This document shows positions 24,098 through 35,748 of a stretch of 64,000 nt of DNA, one piece after another. How positions within the stretch are numbered: position 1 is the stretch's first letter; the number at the start of each line of letters is the position of its first letter. Source of the stretch: Blakeslea trispora. Lineage: Eukaryota; Mucoromycota; Mucoromycetes; Mucorales; Choanephoraceae. The stretch covers positions 62,001 through 126,000 of the forward strand of contig JAIWNE010000014.1 of assembly GCA_025331445.1 (NCBI GenBank), read 5' to 3'. Made by a program: the position numbers and the translations under genes. Under the pieces are notes generated by a model, which was not told the origin of the DNA, did no database searches, and worked only from the letters and a program-made list of their open reading frames with translations.

Positions 24098-25507
24098 TTA
24101 AAAGTTCATAAAGCGGCCTTGATAAGAATCCTTTAAATGAGCTTTATCATAGTCTGTAGGTAATTCTTCATATATCGCAAAATGATGAGTGTCTCCTTCA
24201 TGTTCGATATTGGGAATATGGGGTGCTGTTATTGTTTGGTTCAATAGGTGATCAAAGTTTAGTGTTCTAAACCATGCATGATTTTTAATGTCATCTACAC
24301 CATCTTTCAAATTGCCAATACGTTCAGAAGGTTTTGTCTTGAGTAGATTTTCAAGCAAATCTCTAGCTTCAGAACTGATATCTTCTGGCCATTTCACATC
24401 GCCTTCTAAAATCTTTTGGTATTGTTCAATAGGATTTCTGGCAACAAAAGGAGATTCACTAGAACCAACAAATAAGTAAATAAATAATAATCCAAAAAAG
24501 GCAATCTGCTTACCCTGTTATCATCTCATAGATCAACACACCAAGGCTCCACCAATCGACAGCCTTTGTATAACCTTGTGAACGAATAATTTCAGGTGCA
24601 ATATAATCTGGCGTGCCACACAATGTCCATGTGCGATCTTGGGTTATCTTCTTTGCAAAGCCGAAATCCGTTATCTTGATGTATCCCTGTTTGTCTATCA
24701 GAATGTTTTCTGGCTTCAGGTCGCGATACACGATATCCAAACGATGAAGGTAGTCGATCGACAAGACAACTTGCGCAGCATAAAATCGTGTCTCGGTTTC
24801 AGTTAGTTTCTATCATTCAAACAGTTTAGCCCAGCAAAACACTAAAAAAACAAAAACTCAACCTTACTTTTTTCTCTCTGATCAGCTGAAATAACTCGCC
24901 ACCAACAACATATTCCATCACAAGAAACACATGCGTTGATGTCTGAAAAGATCCATAGTATTTGACAACAAAAGGATGGTTGACTTGACTTAGTGTTTCT
25001 TTTTCGTTATAGGCATGTTCGACCTGGCGTTTGGATACCAAGTCCTTTTTGTCGATTGCTTTGATGGCGTAGTAGCAACCGTTCACTCTACTTTTGGCGA
25101 GGTGTACACGGGCTGCTGAACCTGTACCAATGGTTTTTTTGATATCAAAGTTGCTAAGAGAAAGCCGGCCGGGTTGTTTTCCCAGTTGCCGGCATGAAGT
25201 TGAGTGGACAGGTGTTGGATAGAACGGTAAGAAAGAGTTGTTCATATGGTTTGACAATATTGCTTCTGGAAGTGCATTATCTAGTCAACATATAGAATAA
25301 GTTTTTTTTTCTGGTATACAAAACAAGCGATTGAATTTTACCTATTTGAATGTGCTCTTTCTCATTTTCTGGTAGTAGATTTGGTGTCACTGGTAAACTT
25401 TTGTCATCATATTCAGCTACGCTTGAATGGCGACTGACAGAGGGTGAAGTTGAGTTTGACAGGGATAGGCTTTCAAAGTTAGATATAGGTATATGTTCTG
25501 TACACAT
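24098..25507 (-). CDS. cAMP-dependent protein kinase catalytic subunit
   Basis: AGC-family Ser/Thr kinase, effector of cAMP signalling. Exons 25507-25342, 25280-24868, 24809-24514 and 24458-24098 give 411 aa. A Ser/Pro-rich N-terminal extension of about 110 residues precedes the kinase: [12 protein letters not shown] (Gly loop), AIKAIDKK (catalytic Lys), [16 protein letters not shown] and [13 protein letters not shown] with the activation-loop Thr. The C-tail ends in GRFMNF with the turn and hydrophobic-motif region (YQGRFMNF), close to the FxxF end of PKA. In the catalytic loop Tyr replaces His (YRD), which is usual in PKA. Start at the first ATG in frame. Confidence 0.95.
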
Positions 25508-27428
25508 AATATATAAAGAGGAATAAGACAATAATTAAAAAAAAAAAAAGAAACAAAAAAAAAAGGGAAAACGATTTGCTTAAATAGATTTAATGTTGAT
25601 AGCTTATACCATTTCCCCTGCTGAAGTTCAAATTCGTTTGACAGATAAAGCTACCAATCGATTTTTTTATTATTTTGTGATCAATTTCTGCGCACCTAAA
25701 TTTCGCAACTAGGTAAATTATACTACCAAGCAAAATTAAAAGAAAGAAAACAGTGGCGTGATTAGCAGAGATTAGACAGATTGCTCTTTATTGTGTTATG
25801 CATTTTCACTCTATTATCTCGTATATCTATCATCCGCACTTGGTTACAAAGTTATTTTGAAAACATCAAATTTTAGTTTTTTTGTAATGAACTTTAGATG
25901 TTTGAGAATATGTTCACACCCTAAAGATCTTGCCCTTTCAGCTAAATCTAACAATTTGCAATATTCAAGAATCAACAAAGAAAAAAAGTAGGATGGGAAG
26001 TAGAATGAGTCGAAAATCATCGTTTATCTCTATACGATTCATTATTTTGAAGAAAGTACTTTGATCTTGTTCATCATTATTCTCTTGATTCAGTTGTATT
26101 TACACGTAAAAGCCTTTTCAGTCGTTTATCGTGTATCTTGTGGTACCTAAGAGAGTCTAATCATCCTCAAGCTTCACTCCCTCCCCAGACATGACAGCCC
26201 TGCCCTTGTATACGGTATGCTTAATACCTTTGCCTGTCTTTATGCTGGTTTGAGATACTAGTGTCTACAATACTTTCTAATCTCTTCAAGATCTGGCGAT
26301 AAGGTAGCAGATTTCTTTAAATTCTGGTGACTTTTTTTTTCAGATTCAATATTGTAAGCTTATGAAAAGGAATGACCCCCCCTTTTTAGGAAGAAATAGA
26401 AAGGTCACACACATTGAATACCAAAAATAGTAATCACAAAGAAGGAAATATCTGTGTAACAGAAGCTCTGAAGCAGTTCTGATTGGATAAGAGGCATATG
26501 CATGATTTTGTTCATCTTGTATTCTTTTTTTTTTTTGTGAAGCAAATTAAGCTTATCAATTTGATATGCAATTAGCTTTAAACAAAAAAAAAATGTTTCG
26601 AGTTTGCTTGATTCAAGCAAGATTTGTTTCATTTCCCCTTGCTTATATTTTTTTTTTCAATTGCGTATAATAAAACTTGATTTCAGTCAATCAAAAGCAC
26701 CACTGAATTTCTCTCTACAGCCACAAAAAAAAAAGAAACACACCTCCTTCCTATTCTAGCTGCTAATAAAGAAACATTGCTTTGACCTAAAACAGATTCA
26801 GAATAAGTTCTCAATGAAGATTGTGATAAGCCTTATTCTATAGCATCGGATTACTATATTAGGCAATCTTCATTTTCAATCCACTCTTGCTTTCCTTTTT
26901 GGCAGGCAAGACTAGTCTCAAATAAAAAAGCACTGATTTGTTTAGTTGAGATATAAGAAGGGCGAATTTCAAGCATAGAAAGAACAATCTATCAGTCAAA
27001 TATGGTCCCTAGAATTGTTATTTCCTCATCAGTCAAGTGGTGTAAGTTCTCTTTTTTATTTGTTTGACAATTGATCACGTCCCTGTCATCTACTTGTCTC
27101 TTGAAAACCTTATGCTTGTATTCTTCTTGACGTCAGCTCATTCTTTAACGGAAGAACAACAGGATAGACACTGAGAAGATTTAGAGGGGGAAAAACTTAT
27201 GAATGGCCCCAAGTTAACGGGAAATGTCTGTTCCAGCCATATAATTTCAGATTTTTTACACAGTTTGACATTCTAAATAGACAAATTCACTGCTTATCGC
27301 TTCTTTTTTTTTTTTTTTTAAATAATAATAATAGCAGTTTTTTTTTTTCCCCATCTTACTCCATCTCACTTTAAATATTCATATTTTCATATACTGTTGA
27401 GACAACAAGATTGGTCTTTTGTCAAGAG
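25508..27428. other. Long intergenic region between divergent PKA and FEX genes
   Basis: About 1.9 kb, AT-rich with many T runs; a shared upstream region for the PKA gene (minus) and the fluoride exporter (plus). No coding exon or structured RNA recognised. Confidence 0.4.
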
Positions 27429-28518
27429 ATGAGTCAGGAATCAACCGAGATGAAAGCTTTAGAGATGACAGAGAATAAACTGGTGATTGCAGCTATGCTC
27501 ATTCCTTTCTCTATTGCTGGTACATTGATCAGAATTGGCTTGACGCGTCTACAGAGCTATGAAGGATCGCCTGTATTTAGTTTGGTTTATGCTCAATGGC
27601 TAGGCTGCTTTATCATGGGCCTTGCTTTAAAAAACAAATCTTACTTTATAAAAACGTAAATTCAGGAATTTCATCTACATATAACCCAGGGCTTAAACTC
27701 TAAAAAAAATTTTTTTTTTAAGGTTAAAGTATCCAGCTATCTATGTAGCGATTACCTCTGGACTATGTGGTTCAATCACTACATTCTCTTCATGGCAATC
27801 AGACATTTTCAAGGCATTTATCAACTATTCTCATTTACCTCATACAAGAGGAAAGAATGTCTTGGCTGGTCTATCCCAATTCTTGGTCACCCTGGCCATG
27901 GCCTTGAATGGGTATGTGTTTGGTCAACATTGGACTCTGGCCAGTAGGATGGATATCCAAGTGGTTTCTCTGGGTTTTTCTGTCAGCCAACTTACATGGC
28001 CTGATGGTCTTGTTGTCTGTTTCAGTCTGAGTTGTTGGTTAGGCGTCATTTTGGCATCTGTATGGGCACATGACCAAAGAGAATTAGTATTGGCCTGTGT
28101 GTTTGCTCCTGTGGGTGCACTTACCCGATGGTACCTCTCTTTCTCAAACACAAGATTCCCACATTTTCCATTAGGTACCTTGGTAGCTAACCTGTTTGGT
28201 ACTTTGATCTTGGCTGTTCTATCACTTGTTCAAACAAGGCAGATCCTCTCTTATTCTTGTCCATTTGTTCAGGCTTTGATGGATGGTATTTGTGGTTGTC
28301 TGACGACTGTTTCTACCTTGATTGTAAGTTGAGCCCAAAAAAAAAAAAAATTGTGAGGGGGCTAATGCTAAGAATTAGAGAAATAGGTTGAGTTGTGTAG
28401 TTTACCGAGGAAAGCAGCTTATGTCTATGGCACCATTTCTGTCGTCATTGCACAATGTATCATGTTTGCAGTCTTTGGTTCTTCTGTCTGGACTCTGGGT
28501 ATAACTCATTCTTGTTGA
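27429..28518 (+). CDS. FEX1: Fluoride export protein (FEX, tandem CrcB domains)
   Basis: Plasma-membrane fluoride channel/exporter. Exons 27429-27655, 27723-28323 and 28387-28518 give 319 aa. There are two CrcB-like halves of four TM helices each. Half 1 has GTLIRIGLTRL and SGLCGSITTFSSW. Half 2 has APVGALTRWYLS, FPLGTLVANLFGT and DGICGCLTTVSTLIV. The paired Asn/Phe-track motifs and fused inverted halves are the eukaryotic FEX arrangement. The next gene begins about 95 bp downstream on the same strand. Confidence 0.93.
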
Positions 28519-28613
28519 TTGGGGAATGAGTTGTTCAACATACCAGACTGTGTATAAATCCATAAAGAAAAAAATAGCGTGTGTTTCTATTTCTTTACTT
28601 TTTAACTACATAA

Positions 28614-29135
28614 ATGATCAAGATCGGCCTGCTTATTTTAAGTTGTACATGGTGGATTCAGATGGGATTTGCCCTACAATGCAGACCACAATCTATCTAC
28701 ATTGCAGATGATGGTTGCAACTATTGCTATTGTCCTACCAACGGCGTAAAAAATTTGGCCATCTGTTCTAAATTAGATTGTGTCGCCCAAAACAGATGTG
28801 TTCCCGGGGTTCAGTTTCAGCCAGATGATCTCTGTCGTCGATGTAGTTGTCCTCAAAATGGTAAACGATTAGAGGCCACCTGTGCTGCTATCCTCTGTTT
28901 ACCAGTATCCGATTGTACGCCCGGATCTACCTTTCATGATGATTGTAATACATGTCGTTGTCCGGCTAGTGGGTTGAAATCCCAGGCTGCTTGTACCAAA
29001 ATGTTTTGTGACCGATGTATACCCCATACTTCCTTTCCTTCATCTGATGGTTGTAATCAATGTATCTGTCCTGCCAATGGTCTTAAATCAAATGCTGCTT
29101 GTACTCTAAGAGCCTGTATAAACCCTCTATTCTAA
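28614..29135 (+). CDS. Secreted cysteine-rich protein with four pacifastin-like domains
   Basis: Single exon, 173 aa. Residues 1-20 form a signal peptide (MIKIGLLILSCTWWIQMGFA). The rest is four repeats of about 32-38 residues following the pacifastin pattern C-x9-12-C-N-x-C-x-C-x2-3-G-x4-6-C-T-x3-C. Repeat 3 is the cleanest: CTPGSTFHDDCNTCRC, then CTKMFC. Repeats 1 and 2 vary at the N and T positions. Pacifastins are small serine-protease inhibitors known mainly from arthropods; inhibitor function here is inference from the cysteine pattern. The gene lies just after FEX and may share its terminator region. Confidence 0.8.
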   Translation: MIKIGLLILSCTWWIQMGFALQCRPQSIYIADDGCNYCYCPTNGVKNLAICSKLDCVAQNRCVPGVQFQPDDLCRRCSCPQNGKRLEATCAAILCLPVSDCTPGSTFHDDCNTCRCPASGLKSQAACTKMFCDRCIPHTSFPSSDGCNQCICPANGLKSNAACTLRACINPLF

Positions 29136-29735
29136 TAAAAAAATTTCATCATAAGTTGGTGTATCACAAAATCGGGGAATGTGTACAAGAGTGGCGTCAT
29201 TGTTCGTCTGGATTTTCCAAAAAGTTTAAATAACATTCTAAAGCGTAGGGATGTTTGGCACAACACATTATTTAATCATGATTCTATCTCATTTCAAGCC
29301 TAACCAAAATTGTCCTCTTTTTCTCTTTTCATCTAAGAATAAGCGATAAGCGATTTAAAAAAAGGACTTCTAGTCTAGACTTGCCTTTTATGGTATACTT
29401 CACCCTTGAAAATCAAACCTTCTTTTTTATCTATTTAGTAACTTTTTTTTTTTTTTGTGTTCATCCTTGGATCATTTTATTCTTCTTTAACATTGATTGG
29501 ATAGATTTGGTTGATGACGTTACTTTGTTATATGCAATTATTTTTTTTTTATTTATTTTTTTATTTTTTTTGCGAAAAAAAGAAAGAAAGAGTACAGAAT
29601 AGCTTAAAAAAAGAAAAGGAAAACAGGTATACAAAAAAGAAAAAAAAAAAAAAAGAGTGAAATTTACAATATGGAATGTGTTGTGTGTTGTGTTGTGTGT
29701 GCGTGCGGTTTTTTTTTTTCTTCAAGAAATCAAAA
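29136..29735. other. Intergenic, convergent 3' ends
   Basis: Between the pacifastin-like gene and the bZIP gene. Dominated by poly-T and poly-A blocks and a tgtgttgtgtg microsatellite near 29680. No gene. Confidence 0.5.
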
Positions 29736-30227
29736 TTAATAAAAAGATGCAGGTGGGATATGAGGTGGAGATGGTACGGAATAGGTTGAGATGCGTGGAG
29801 GTGATGATTGTTGGTTCAGAAGCATGGCTCGCAATACTTCATTCTCTTGTTTCACCTTGGTCAATTCTCTTTGAAGATTTGAATTGGAAGCCATTAATTG
29901 TGATACTTTGGCTGTCATGGATTTCATGCTTGCTTGCTAATATATTAAGTTGAGTTTGGGATGGTTACAAACTTTTATAATTCTCTAAGTTACCTTCTTG
30001 GCTCTGTATTTGGCTGAAGCTAATTTGTTTCGATAACGTCTTTCTTCTATTGACATTGGTAGCTGTAGACTGTTGCGTCTTCTCTCTTCAGTTGGACAAG
30101 GCATGTATTCTGTTTGAGGTGACAATGAAGGAGATCGACTCTTGAAAGAATCGGGTGGTGATAGAGGTGCTTGCATTGTGTTGTCAACAATAGCTTGAAT
30201 AGACATACAACTTCTTGAGTGATCCAT
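29736..30227 (-). CDS. Small bZIP transcription factor
   Basis: Exons 30227-29994 and 29936-29736 give 144 aa. The basic region RRYRNKLASAKYRAKKQASM fits the N-x7-R bZIP signature (NKLASAKYR) and is followed by a leucine zipper with heptad spacing (MTAKVSQLMASNSNLQRELTKV...). The N-terminal half is Ser/Pro-rich with SPPDSFKS. Its short length recalls Gcn4- or Cys3-type regulators; which pathway it controls cannot be read from sequence. The intron lies in the basic region. Confidence 0.9.
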
Positions 30228-30451
30228 TATTTAAGAGAAATTCAAAGAAATAAGAGGAAACAACATGTAAAAAAAGAAAAAGAAAAAAAAAAGGTGCTTT
30301 TTATACCAATAACTCGGACAAGAGAAAAAAGGGAAAAAGGGAGGGTTATGACATCATACAGAATTAAAGTTATACTTTGTGTCATTTTTTAAAACAAGAA
30401 AGATCGCTTTTTTTTTTGGGCTTCTGCTGATTACTCTATTTGGTTAATAGA

Positions 30452-31551
30452 TTATTCTCTTGGTCTCCTTATATAGCGATCACACTTATCAACACCATCC
30501 AATTCCTCAATCATCTCAATCACTAAAGGATGAGAGAATCCATAATATTCTGGCCCTGAAATGGCATTTGACGTTTCTTTATGACGGACTTCATTGGCCT
30601 TTCTTAGGACAAATCCCCAAACCCTTGTGGCTGTACGTGCTGATAATTTCTCATCAGGACAATCGGCTGCTTGAATAGTAAACTAGAACTAAATGGATTA
30701 GTTCATTTTTCGCTCTTTTTTTCTCTTTTTTTTCTTACCAATGGACCATCTCCACCATCCTCTACTTTACATGTATAAGATGTTTGACTGTTTGGGTCAA
30801 CAAAACTCATGTACGTTCTTTACGTAATCAGCCCCCATGTTTTTGTTGATTCATTTTCTCTCTTACTTTACCTCTCTGCTGTATAACCAATAGGAAAGAT
30901 GTATCGCTCATTATGGAAATTAGGTCGTCTATAGTCCACTTGACCAAGACTAATCACTTTAAGTGAGGCTATTTGACACGGTAATGTGATACGCCCATCT
31001 TTGCCTCGTGGGACTGCCATATGCTTCCTTCTTCGAGAACGTACTTTTCTAGGTGGTGGAATATCTAGATGTCAAACAGAAAATGAGTGATCATTTGTAT
31101 GTTATCACTGTTCTACACACACCTTTTTCATCATCTTCATCCAACTCATCTTCCTCTTCCTCTTCACTTATCTCTTCATCCTCTTCATCCTGGTGTTCAG
31201 TGGGCTCTTGTTCCATATCACTTGTTTCCATAGGATCATTGGATACTGACTTTTGCTTTTGACTATCGATAGGATATCATTATTGCTGTCATCCCTATCC
31301 AACTCAGCTTTACCTATTCTTTCTCTCCAACAACAGCTGTATTTTTCGATTCGCCTTATTTAAAGCAGCTTGTGCTTCTTTTTGTTTCTAAAGCAAGCAA
31401 AAGTCAAGATCGAGTTGTGTTTGTCAAGTAAAGGTTTTTGTTTTACAGCCATAAATTCAATCAGCCTACGCTTCATTTTTCTATATTTCACTAAACGTGC
31501 ATCATCCCATGTTTCTGTCTGACAAGCCTTTTCCACACCTTTCTTGACCAT
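30452..31551 (-). CDS. FYRN/FYRC-domain nuclear protein (TBRG1-like)
   Basis: Six exons: 31551-31447, 31387-31314, 31262-31123, 31064-30872, 30817-30739 and 30682-30452, giving 273 aa. The N-terminus is a basic coiled coil, followed by an Asp/Glu-rich stretch and a basic RKVRSRRRKH. The FYRN domain contains ISLGQVDYRRPNFHNERYIF and the FYRC domain contains ISGPEYYGFSHPLVIEMIEE. FYRN+FYRC modules occur in chromatin proteins (MLL, TBRG1). With no SET or PHD domain this is closest to TBRG1. Head-to-head with CK2 beta. Confidence 0.88.
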
Positions 31552-31735
31552 CTCTCTTTTTTTTTTTTAAAAAAAAAACGCGTATCAAATAAAAGAAAAA
31601 AGAAAAAAAAATAAAGAGTGAGAATTAAAAAAAAAAGGGGGAAACATAGCGAATGACGTCAAACAAAAAAAAAGCTTATTTGTTATTTTCTCTTTTTTTT
31701 TTTCTTGTTTTATTCTTTCTTTAGTTGATAGCAAG
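31552..31735. promoter_or_regulatory. Bidirectional promoter between the FYRN/FYRC gene and CK2 beta
   Basis: Only 184 bp separate two divergent ATGs. The segment is almost wholly A- and T-tracts on alternating strands with one gaatgacgtcaaac, a CRE-like TGACGTCA half-match (TGACGTCA). Inferred regulatory role. Confidence 0.5.
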
Positions 31736-32718
31736 ATGGATCGAATATTCGATCGAGATGAAGATGGTAACGAGCACAAAAGAAACAGATCCGAAAAACA
31801 ATAAAAAAAGACGCGAGCATCTGATTGGGTGTCTTTATTAGAAAACTCTGATTCCAATACAGATGGTTCTTTACAGAGCTGGATTAGCTGGTTTTGTTCT
31901 CTTTCCGGACACGAGTATTATATAGAAGTACCTGAAGACTTTATTGAAGATGAATTCAACCTAACCGGACTAGCTTCAGTGATTCCTTACTATACCGAAG
32001 CATTAGAGATGATATTGGATATTGAGCCCGAAGACGACCATCCACAAGAATGGGTCGATCCAAACCAGATTGAGCCTTATGCAGCCATGCTCTATGGTCT
32101 GATCCACAGTCGTTACCTTCTTACGCGCACTGGTCTCAGATTGATGGCTGAACGGTTCAGAGAAAAGCAATTTGGCGTCTGTCCTCGTTATTACTGTGAA
32201 CAAAGCCCGGTGATTCCGTGTGGGCGATTTGATGAGTTGGCACGTGAGAGTGTTCGACTCTATTGTCCTCGATGTATGGATCTCTATTGTCCTCCCAACA
32301 TGTATCAATCAATTGATGGTAAGCATAGATTCATTAGATAAAAAAAAAACCCAACAAAAAAAAAAGAGAGAAAAACTCATGGAGGGGGCGAAAAAAAAAG
32401 GATCTCATTTCGGTACAACCTATGCTCATTTGATGTTTGAAACCTATGCTGAGTGTATACCATCACCTACCACCCTTTTCTATCAGCCACGTATTTTCGG
32501 TTTTCGTATCCATCCACAGTCTCCCTCAGGGCCTCGGATGCAATGGCTTCGAATGCGACCCGAGATGGAAGAGGTAAAGAGATCTGTAGGAGGGGGTAAA
32601 GAGAAACTAAAGAAATACTTTTTGTATGGGTGTACACGATTTGATATAGACTATCTTGCCTGAAAAACCAACATTGACAAACCAAGTCATCATGCCAGCC
32701 ATGTTTAATTTTTTCTAG
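31736..32718 (+). CDS. CKB: Casein kinase 2 regulatory (beta) subunit
   Basis: Dimeric regulatory subunit of CK2. Exons 31736-31766, 31842-32318, 32401-32573 and 32650-32718 give 249 aa. An acidic N-terminus precedes SWISWFCSLSGHEYYIEVPEDFIEDEFNLTGL, the acidic groove, the zinc finger CPRYYC...CPRC (four Cys), and the C-terminal FGFRIH...SGPRMQWLR. The acceptor at 32400 gives SIDGSHFGTTYAH, the conserved sequence. The last intron is inferred: without it the protein would end in a Lys/Gly-rich tail at 32663. Confidence 0.94.
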
Positions 32719-32897
32719 TAACACAAAAAAAAAAGGAGATCTTCAAATAAGCTCATTACTTTATATGGAAATTACCAAAAAAAATTAAGCGAGTTTGAAA
32801 CATTTCATCAATTTTGAGTAAGAAAAGTAGAAAAATCAAGCAAAAATCGACATCATGAGTAAAAAAAAAAACAACAAAAAAACTAAAACTATCACTT

Positions 32898-33299
32898 TTA
32901 TGGTAAATCTTGTATTTTATGCTGGCTTTCTAAATCTAGAATGAATTGATTCAAGTAAGCTGCATGACTGTATTCGCAGTAGCCCATCGATAGGTTCCAT
33001 TGCCATAGTAGACTAAGCCTTTTTCTTTGGCTAAGGTGAAATGGATTTAGTTTAGGCGTAAGGGGTTGATGGATGGCAAAGAATGGATGTCTGTTCTGGA
33101 CCACACAAGTGATCCAAGCATGTTTCAATATTTCTTTTTCTACTTGCTGAGTATGGCGTCGGATTTGACGACATACCTTGAACAGAAATTGGAAAATATA
33201 GACTAGACTATAAAAGGCGGCAATGGCATAAACTATATATGGAAAATAAATTGTATATGTATTATTGGCACTTAGAGGTTGATTTGAAGGTGGTGGCAT
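32898..33299 (-). CDS. Small hypothetical membrane protein
   Basis: Unrecognised 133-aa single-exon frame. It starts MPPPSNQPLSANNTYTIYF, then has one hydrophobic segment (YIVYAIAAFYSLVYIFQFLF, about residues 20-42) and a basic, His-rich soluble part. A poly-A/pyrimidine-type leader precedes the ATG. Convergent with CK2 beta. It might be a real single-pass protein; support is only length, composition and position. Confidence 0.5.
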   Translation of the reverse strand: MPPPSNQPLSANNTYTIYFPYIVYAIAAFYSLVYIFQFLFKVCRQIRRHTQQVEKEILKHAWITCVVQNRHPFFAIHQPLTPKLNPFHLSQRKRLSLLWQWNLSMGYCEYSHAAYLNQFILDLESQHKIQDLP

Positions 33300-33618
33300 T
33301 TTCTATCCCATTGTTATCACAAAAAAAGAAAAAAAGAAAGAAAAAAAAGCAAGAGAGAGATTTCATTCAATAGAAGCATGCGTTGCGTAGTGATTTCCTT
33401 TCGGCAACCATGACGGAATTCAATGGCTCTTTCTTCGGGTTTTCATTCAGTTTAGATGTATTTCAGCAAGCAGAAAAAAAGACTCTATTTTGTTGGATTA
33501 AATCATGTTCACGTAATTCATGCCCCCCCTCCCTCCTTTCAAATTGTAGATGACGTCTTTAAAATAGGTTTTAACCAAGTTCAGTCCATGATTTCATAGC
33601 CACTTTTTTTATTTTATT
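33300..33618. other. Intergenic region between the small membrane protein and the Rtr1 gene
   Basis: About 320 bp, AT-rich, no feature seen apart from a c-run and a agatgacgtctt CRE-like site near 33550. Confidence 0.4.
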
Positions 33619-35356
33619 TTATACACTGGCCACTTTTAATACACGAACACAAGCATTGATTGTATCAGTAGATTGATCTACAGCATGGCAACAATGTTCA
33701 AATGTTTGTTGCCATGATCGATCATCCAATAGAATATCAGCTAATGATTTCGTCAGCACTAAAGAGAACATATAACACTGAGCAGCATTCAATGCCACCA
33801 TAGAAGCATCTGATAAGCGAAATGTCTTGATCACATTCACAATATCATCCTCAAGATTCTCCTTGATATCCAATTGAGCTCTTAGTGTGCTATATCTAAC
33901 AGAAAAGAAGAGAAATGAATGCCTTGATAGGCTATATGATCAAGCACATACTTACGTATCTAATACACGCTCACTCAAAATTTGTCCTCGAAGGTAACTG
34001 GCTTCATCCACTCGACTGTCTTTCAAGAGTGTGGAAGGATCAAGACGTTGTTTGTTTTGCTCTAATTCATACAAGTAGATGCGAGTGGCCTTTGTTGTCA
34101 TGTAGTCCAACATGGTCCAGATGGTGCCGAACAGAGATAGTTCGGGCTTGTTGCTCTTTTTCTTTTTCAGAGGCTTTTTGAGTTTGGATGGATCGTCTTT
34201 GATTTCGATAGGTATCGTCTCTTGAGGAGATGGCTGTCTATTCTCTTTTGAGCTTATTGCAGTGGGGGGTTCTTTTGTTGTTTGTTTGGTGGACTGTTTG
34301 GCTGAGGGTTCTTTTGCTGTTTGTTTGGTAGACTGTTTTGCTGTTTGGTTGGTAATAGGCTCTTTAACAGTAGTTGAGTTGTTGAGAGTAGTTTGCTCTT
34401 GAAGAACATTTGAGTCACTGGTAGTTGTCGCGGAATCAGCCCTGTCCATGTTCATGTCTTTTAGCATCATCATCGTCTCAAACATGGCATCATCGTCTGG
34501 ATCAGCCAGATCTTGCTTTTCTTCCTTGATGGGTTGCTTTGGTATAGCTTGGTATGAATCAGCCTTCTTGAGTACAAAGGTAGTAGGACGCTTTCCATCT
34601 TTCTTGACTTCAATTCGATAACCTTCAATAGAATCATATATGCCCTGTGTAGGCTGTAGGGTAGGTGGTGCAGTGTTTTCTTTCTCTATAATCTGCAATG
34701 TGTCTTGTGCATCTTTAGGCACTGATCCCAATAACTGCTGAACATAATCCTGTCGAATCTCTTGACTTGACTTGGCCTGTCCTTTTTTTTTCTTTTCCTG
34801 TTGAATGGCCAGACTTGAAAAAAGTATTGAGTTACAGTTGTTCTTTTTTTTATGTTTGTACAACTTACTCAAAGTCTTGTTCTTTTGTCACAATATGAAC
34901 AGAAGCAGGTAAAGAGAGATCTCGAAACCAAACAGGCTCTTCTGATAGTTGTATGCAATAGTATTTTGATTTCTTGAAACAATCTTCAGAACAATATTTG
35001 GCCAGTTCAGATTGGTCATAGACTTTGCGCTGAGATAATGAAATCTTGTATTTCTGAAGTGCTTCTGTCTGAGGTGAGTCAGGACAGAGTGGATAACCAC
35101 ACCATGCCTGAACAGCACGTTCTTCTACCACTTCATCATATGTCTTGGGTTGCAAGTAGATGGCTGCACGCTCTAGAGTCTGTAGAGGTATTTTGGCATG
35201 CGAAAACAATTTTTCTTGCCATACAAACACTAACTTTTCAATCTTGAAGCGTTTCTCTGTACTCTCTTTTACTAATTTCTGTTTGGGTGTTAATGGCTTC
35301 TTTTTTCGTCGCAGTACTCTTTTTCTTTGGGTAGTAGGTGTTATCGTGTCACTCAT
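33619..35356 (-). CDS. RTR1: RNA polymerase II CTD Ser5 phosphatase Rtr1/RPAP2 family
   Basis: Exons 35356-34869, 34813-33956 and 33895-33619 give 540 aa. The N-terminal Rtr1/RPAP2 domain has the atypical zinc-binding signature WCGYPLCPD...YCSEDCFKKSKYY (C-x4-C...C-x3-C), preceded by the helical FVWQEKLF region. The middle is low-complexity, with an imperfect repeat of AKQSTKQT(A/T)KEP. The C-terminal helical part (LRGQILSERVLDTYSTLRAQL...) resembles the RPAP2 C-terminal region. Known family role: removal of CTD phosphate and Pol II nuclear import. Confidence 0.9.
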
Positions 35357-35748
35357 GATTGTAATATTTTTTAAAGAGTAGAAAAAAGAAAAAAAAAAAA
35401 AACTTATGCAGCTTATCTTTTCTCTTTTTTAAGAAAAAATTTTATGTATTACATAATCAAAAGGACAATAAGGGTGGACATCCTGTATTTGGCTTGTCTT
35501 GATAACAATCTTGTGTCTAAGCGGATAAGGGTGTATTAGAATGTTTAGGCGATAGAAACAGGCAAGTCATAAAACAACCAAAGAGAAACTTGAAGGAATG
35601 GTAATGAGAGAAAAGCTCAATTCGTTTGGTGAATAAGCTTTCTCTTTACAACTGTACATACTAATGAAAAGGTGTTGCATACAGTAGATAATTCAATGCG
35701 ATGTGGCATTCATTGTACTTTCTAAATGACAATCAACTTGGATTTTTA
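35357..35748. other. Intergenic region upstream of RTR1
   Basis: About 390 bp between the RTR1 start and the 3' end of the FGE-domain gene, with a poly-A run and otherwise no feature. Confidence 0.4.

Noticed and set aside
29381..29602. Hydrophobic open frame in a poly-T region
   Set aside because: Phe/Leu/Ile-rich translation is the expected product of T-tracts; it lies between two convergent 3' ends.
32574..32663. Read-through C-terminus of CK2 beta (VKRSVGGGKEK...)
   Set aside because: A GT-AG intron from 32574 to 32649 removes a Lys/Gly-rich tail and gives a plausible end; transcript data would settle it.
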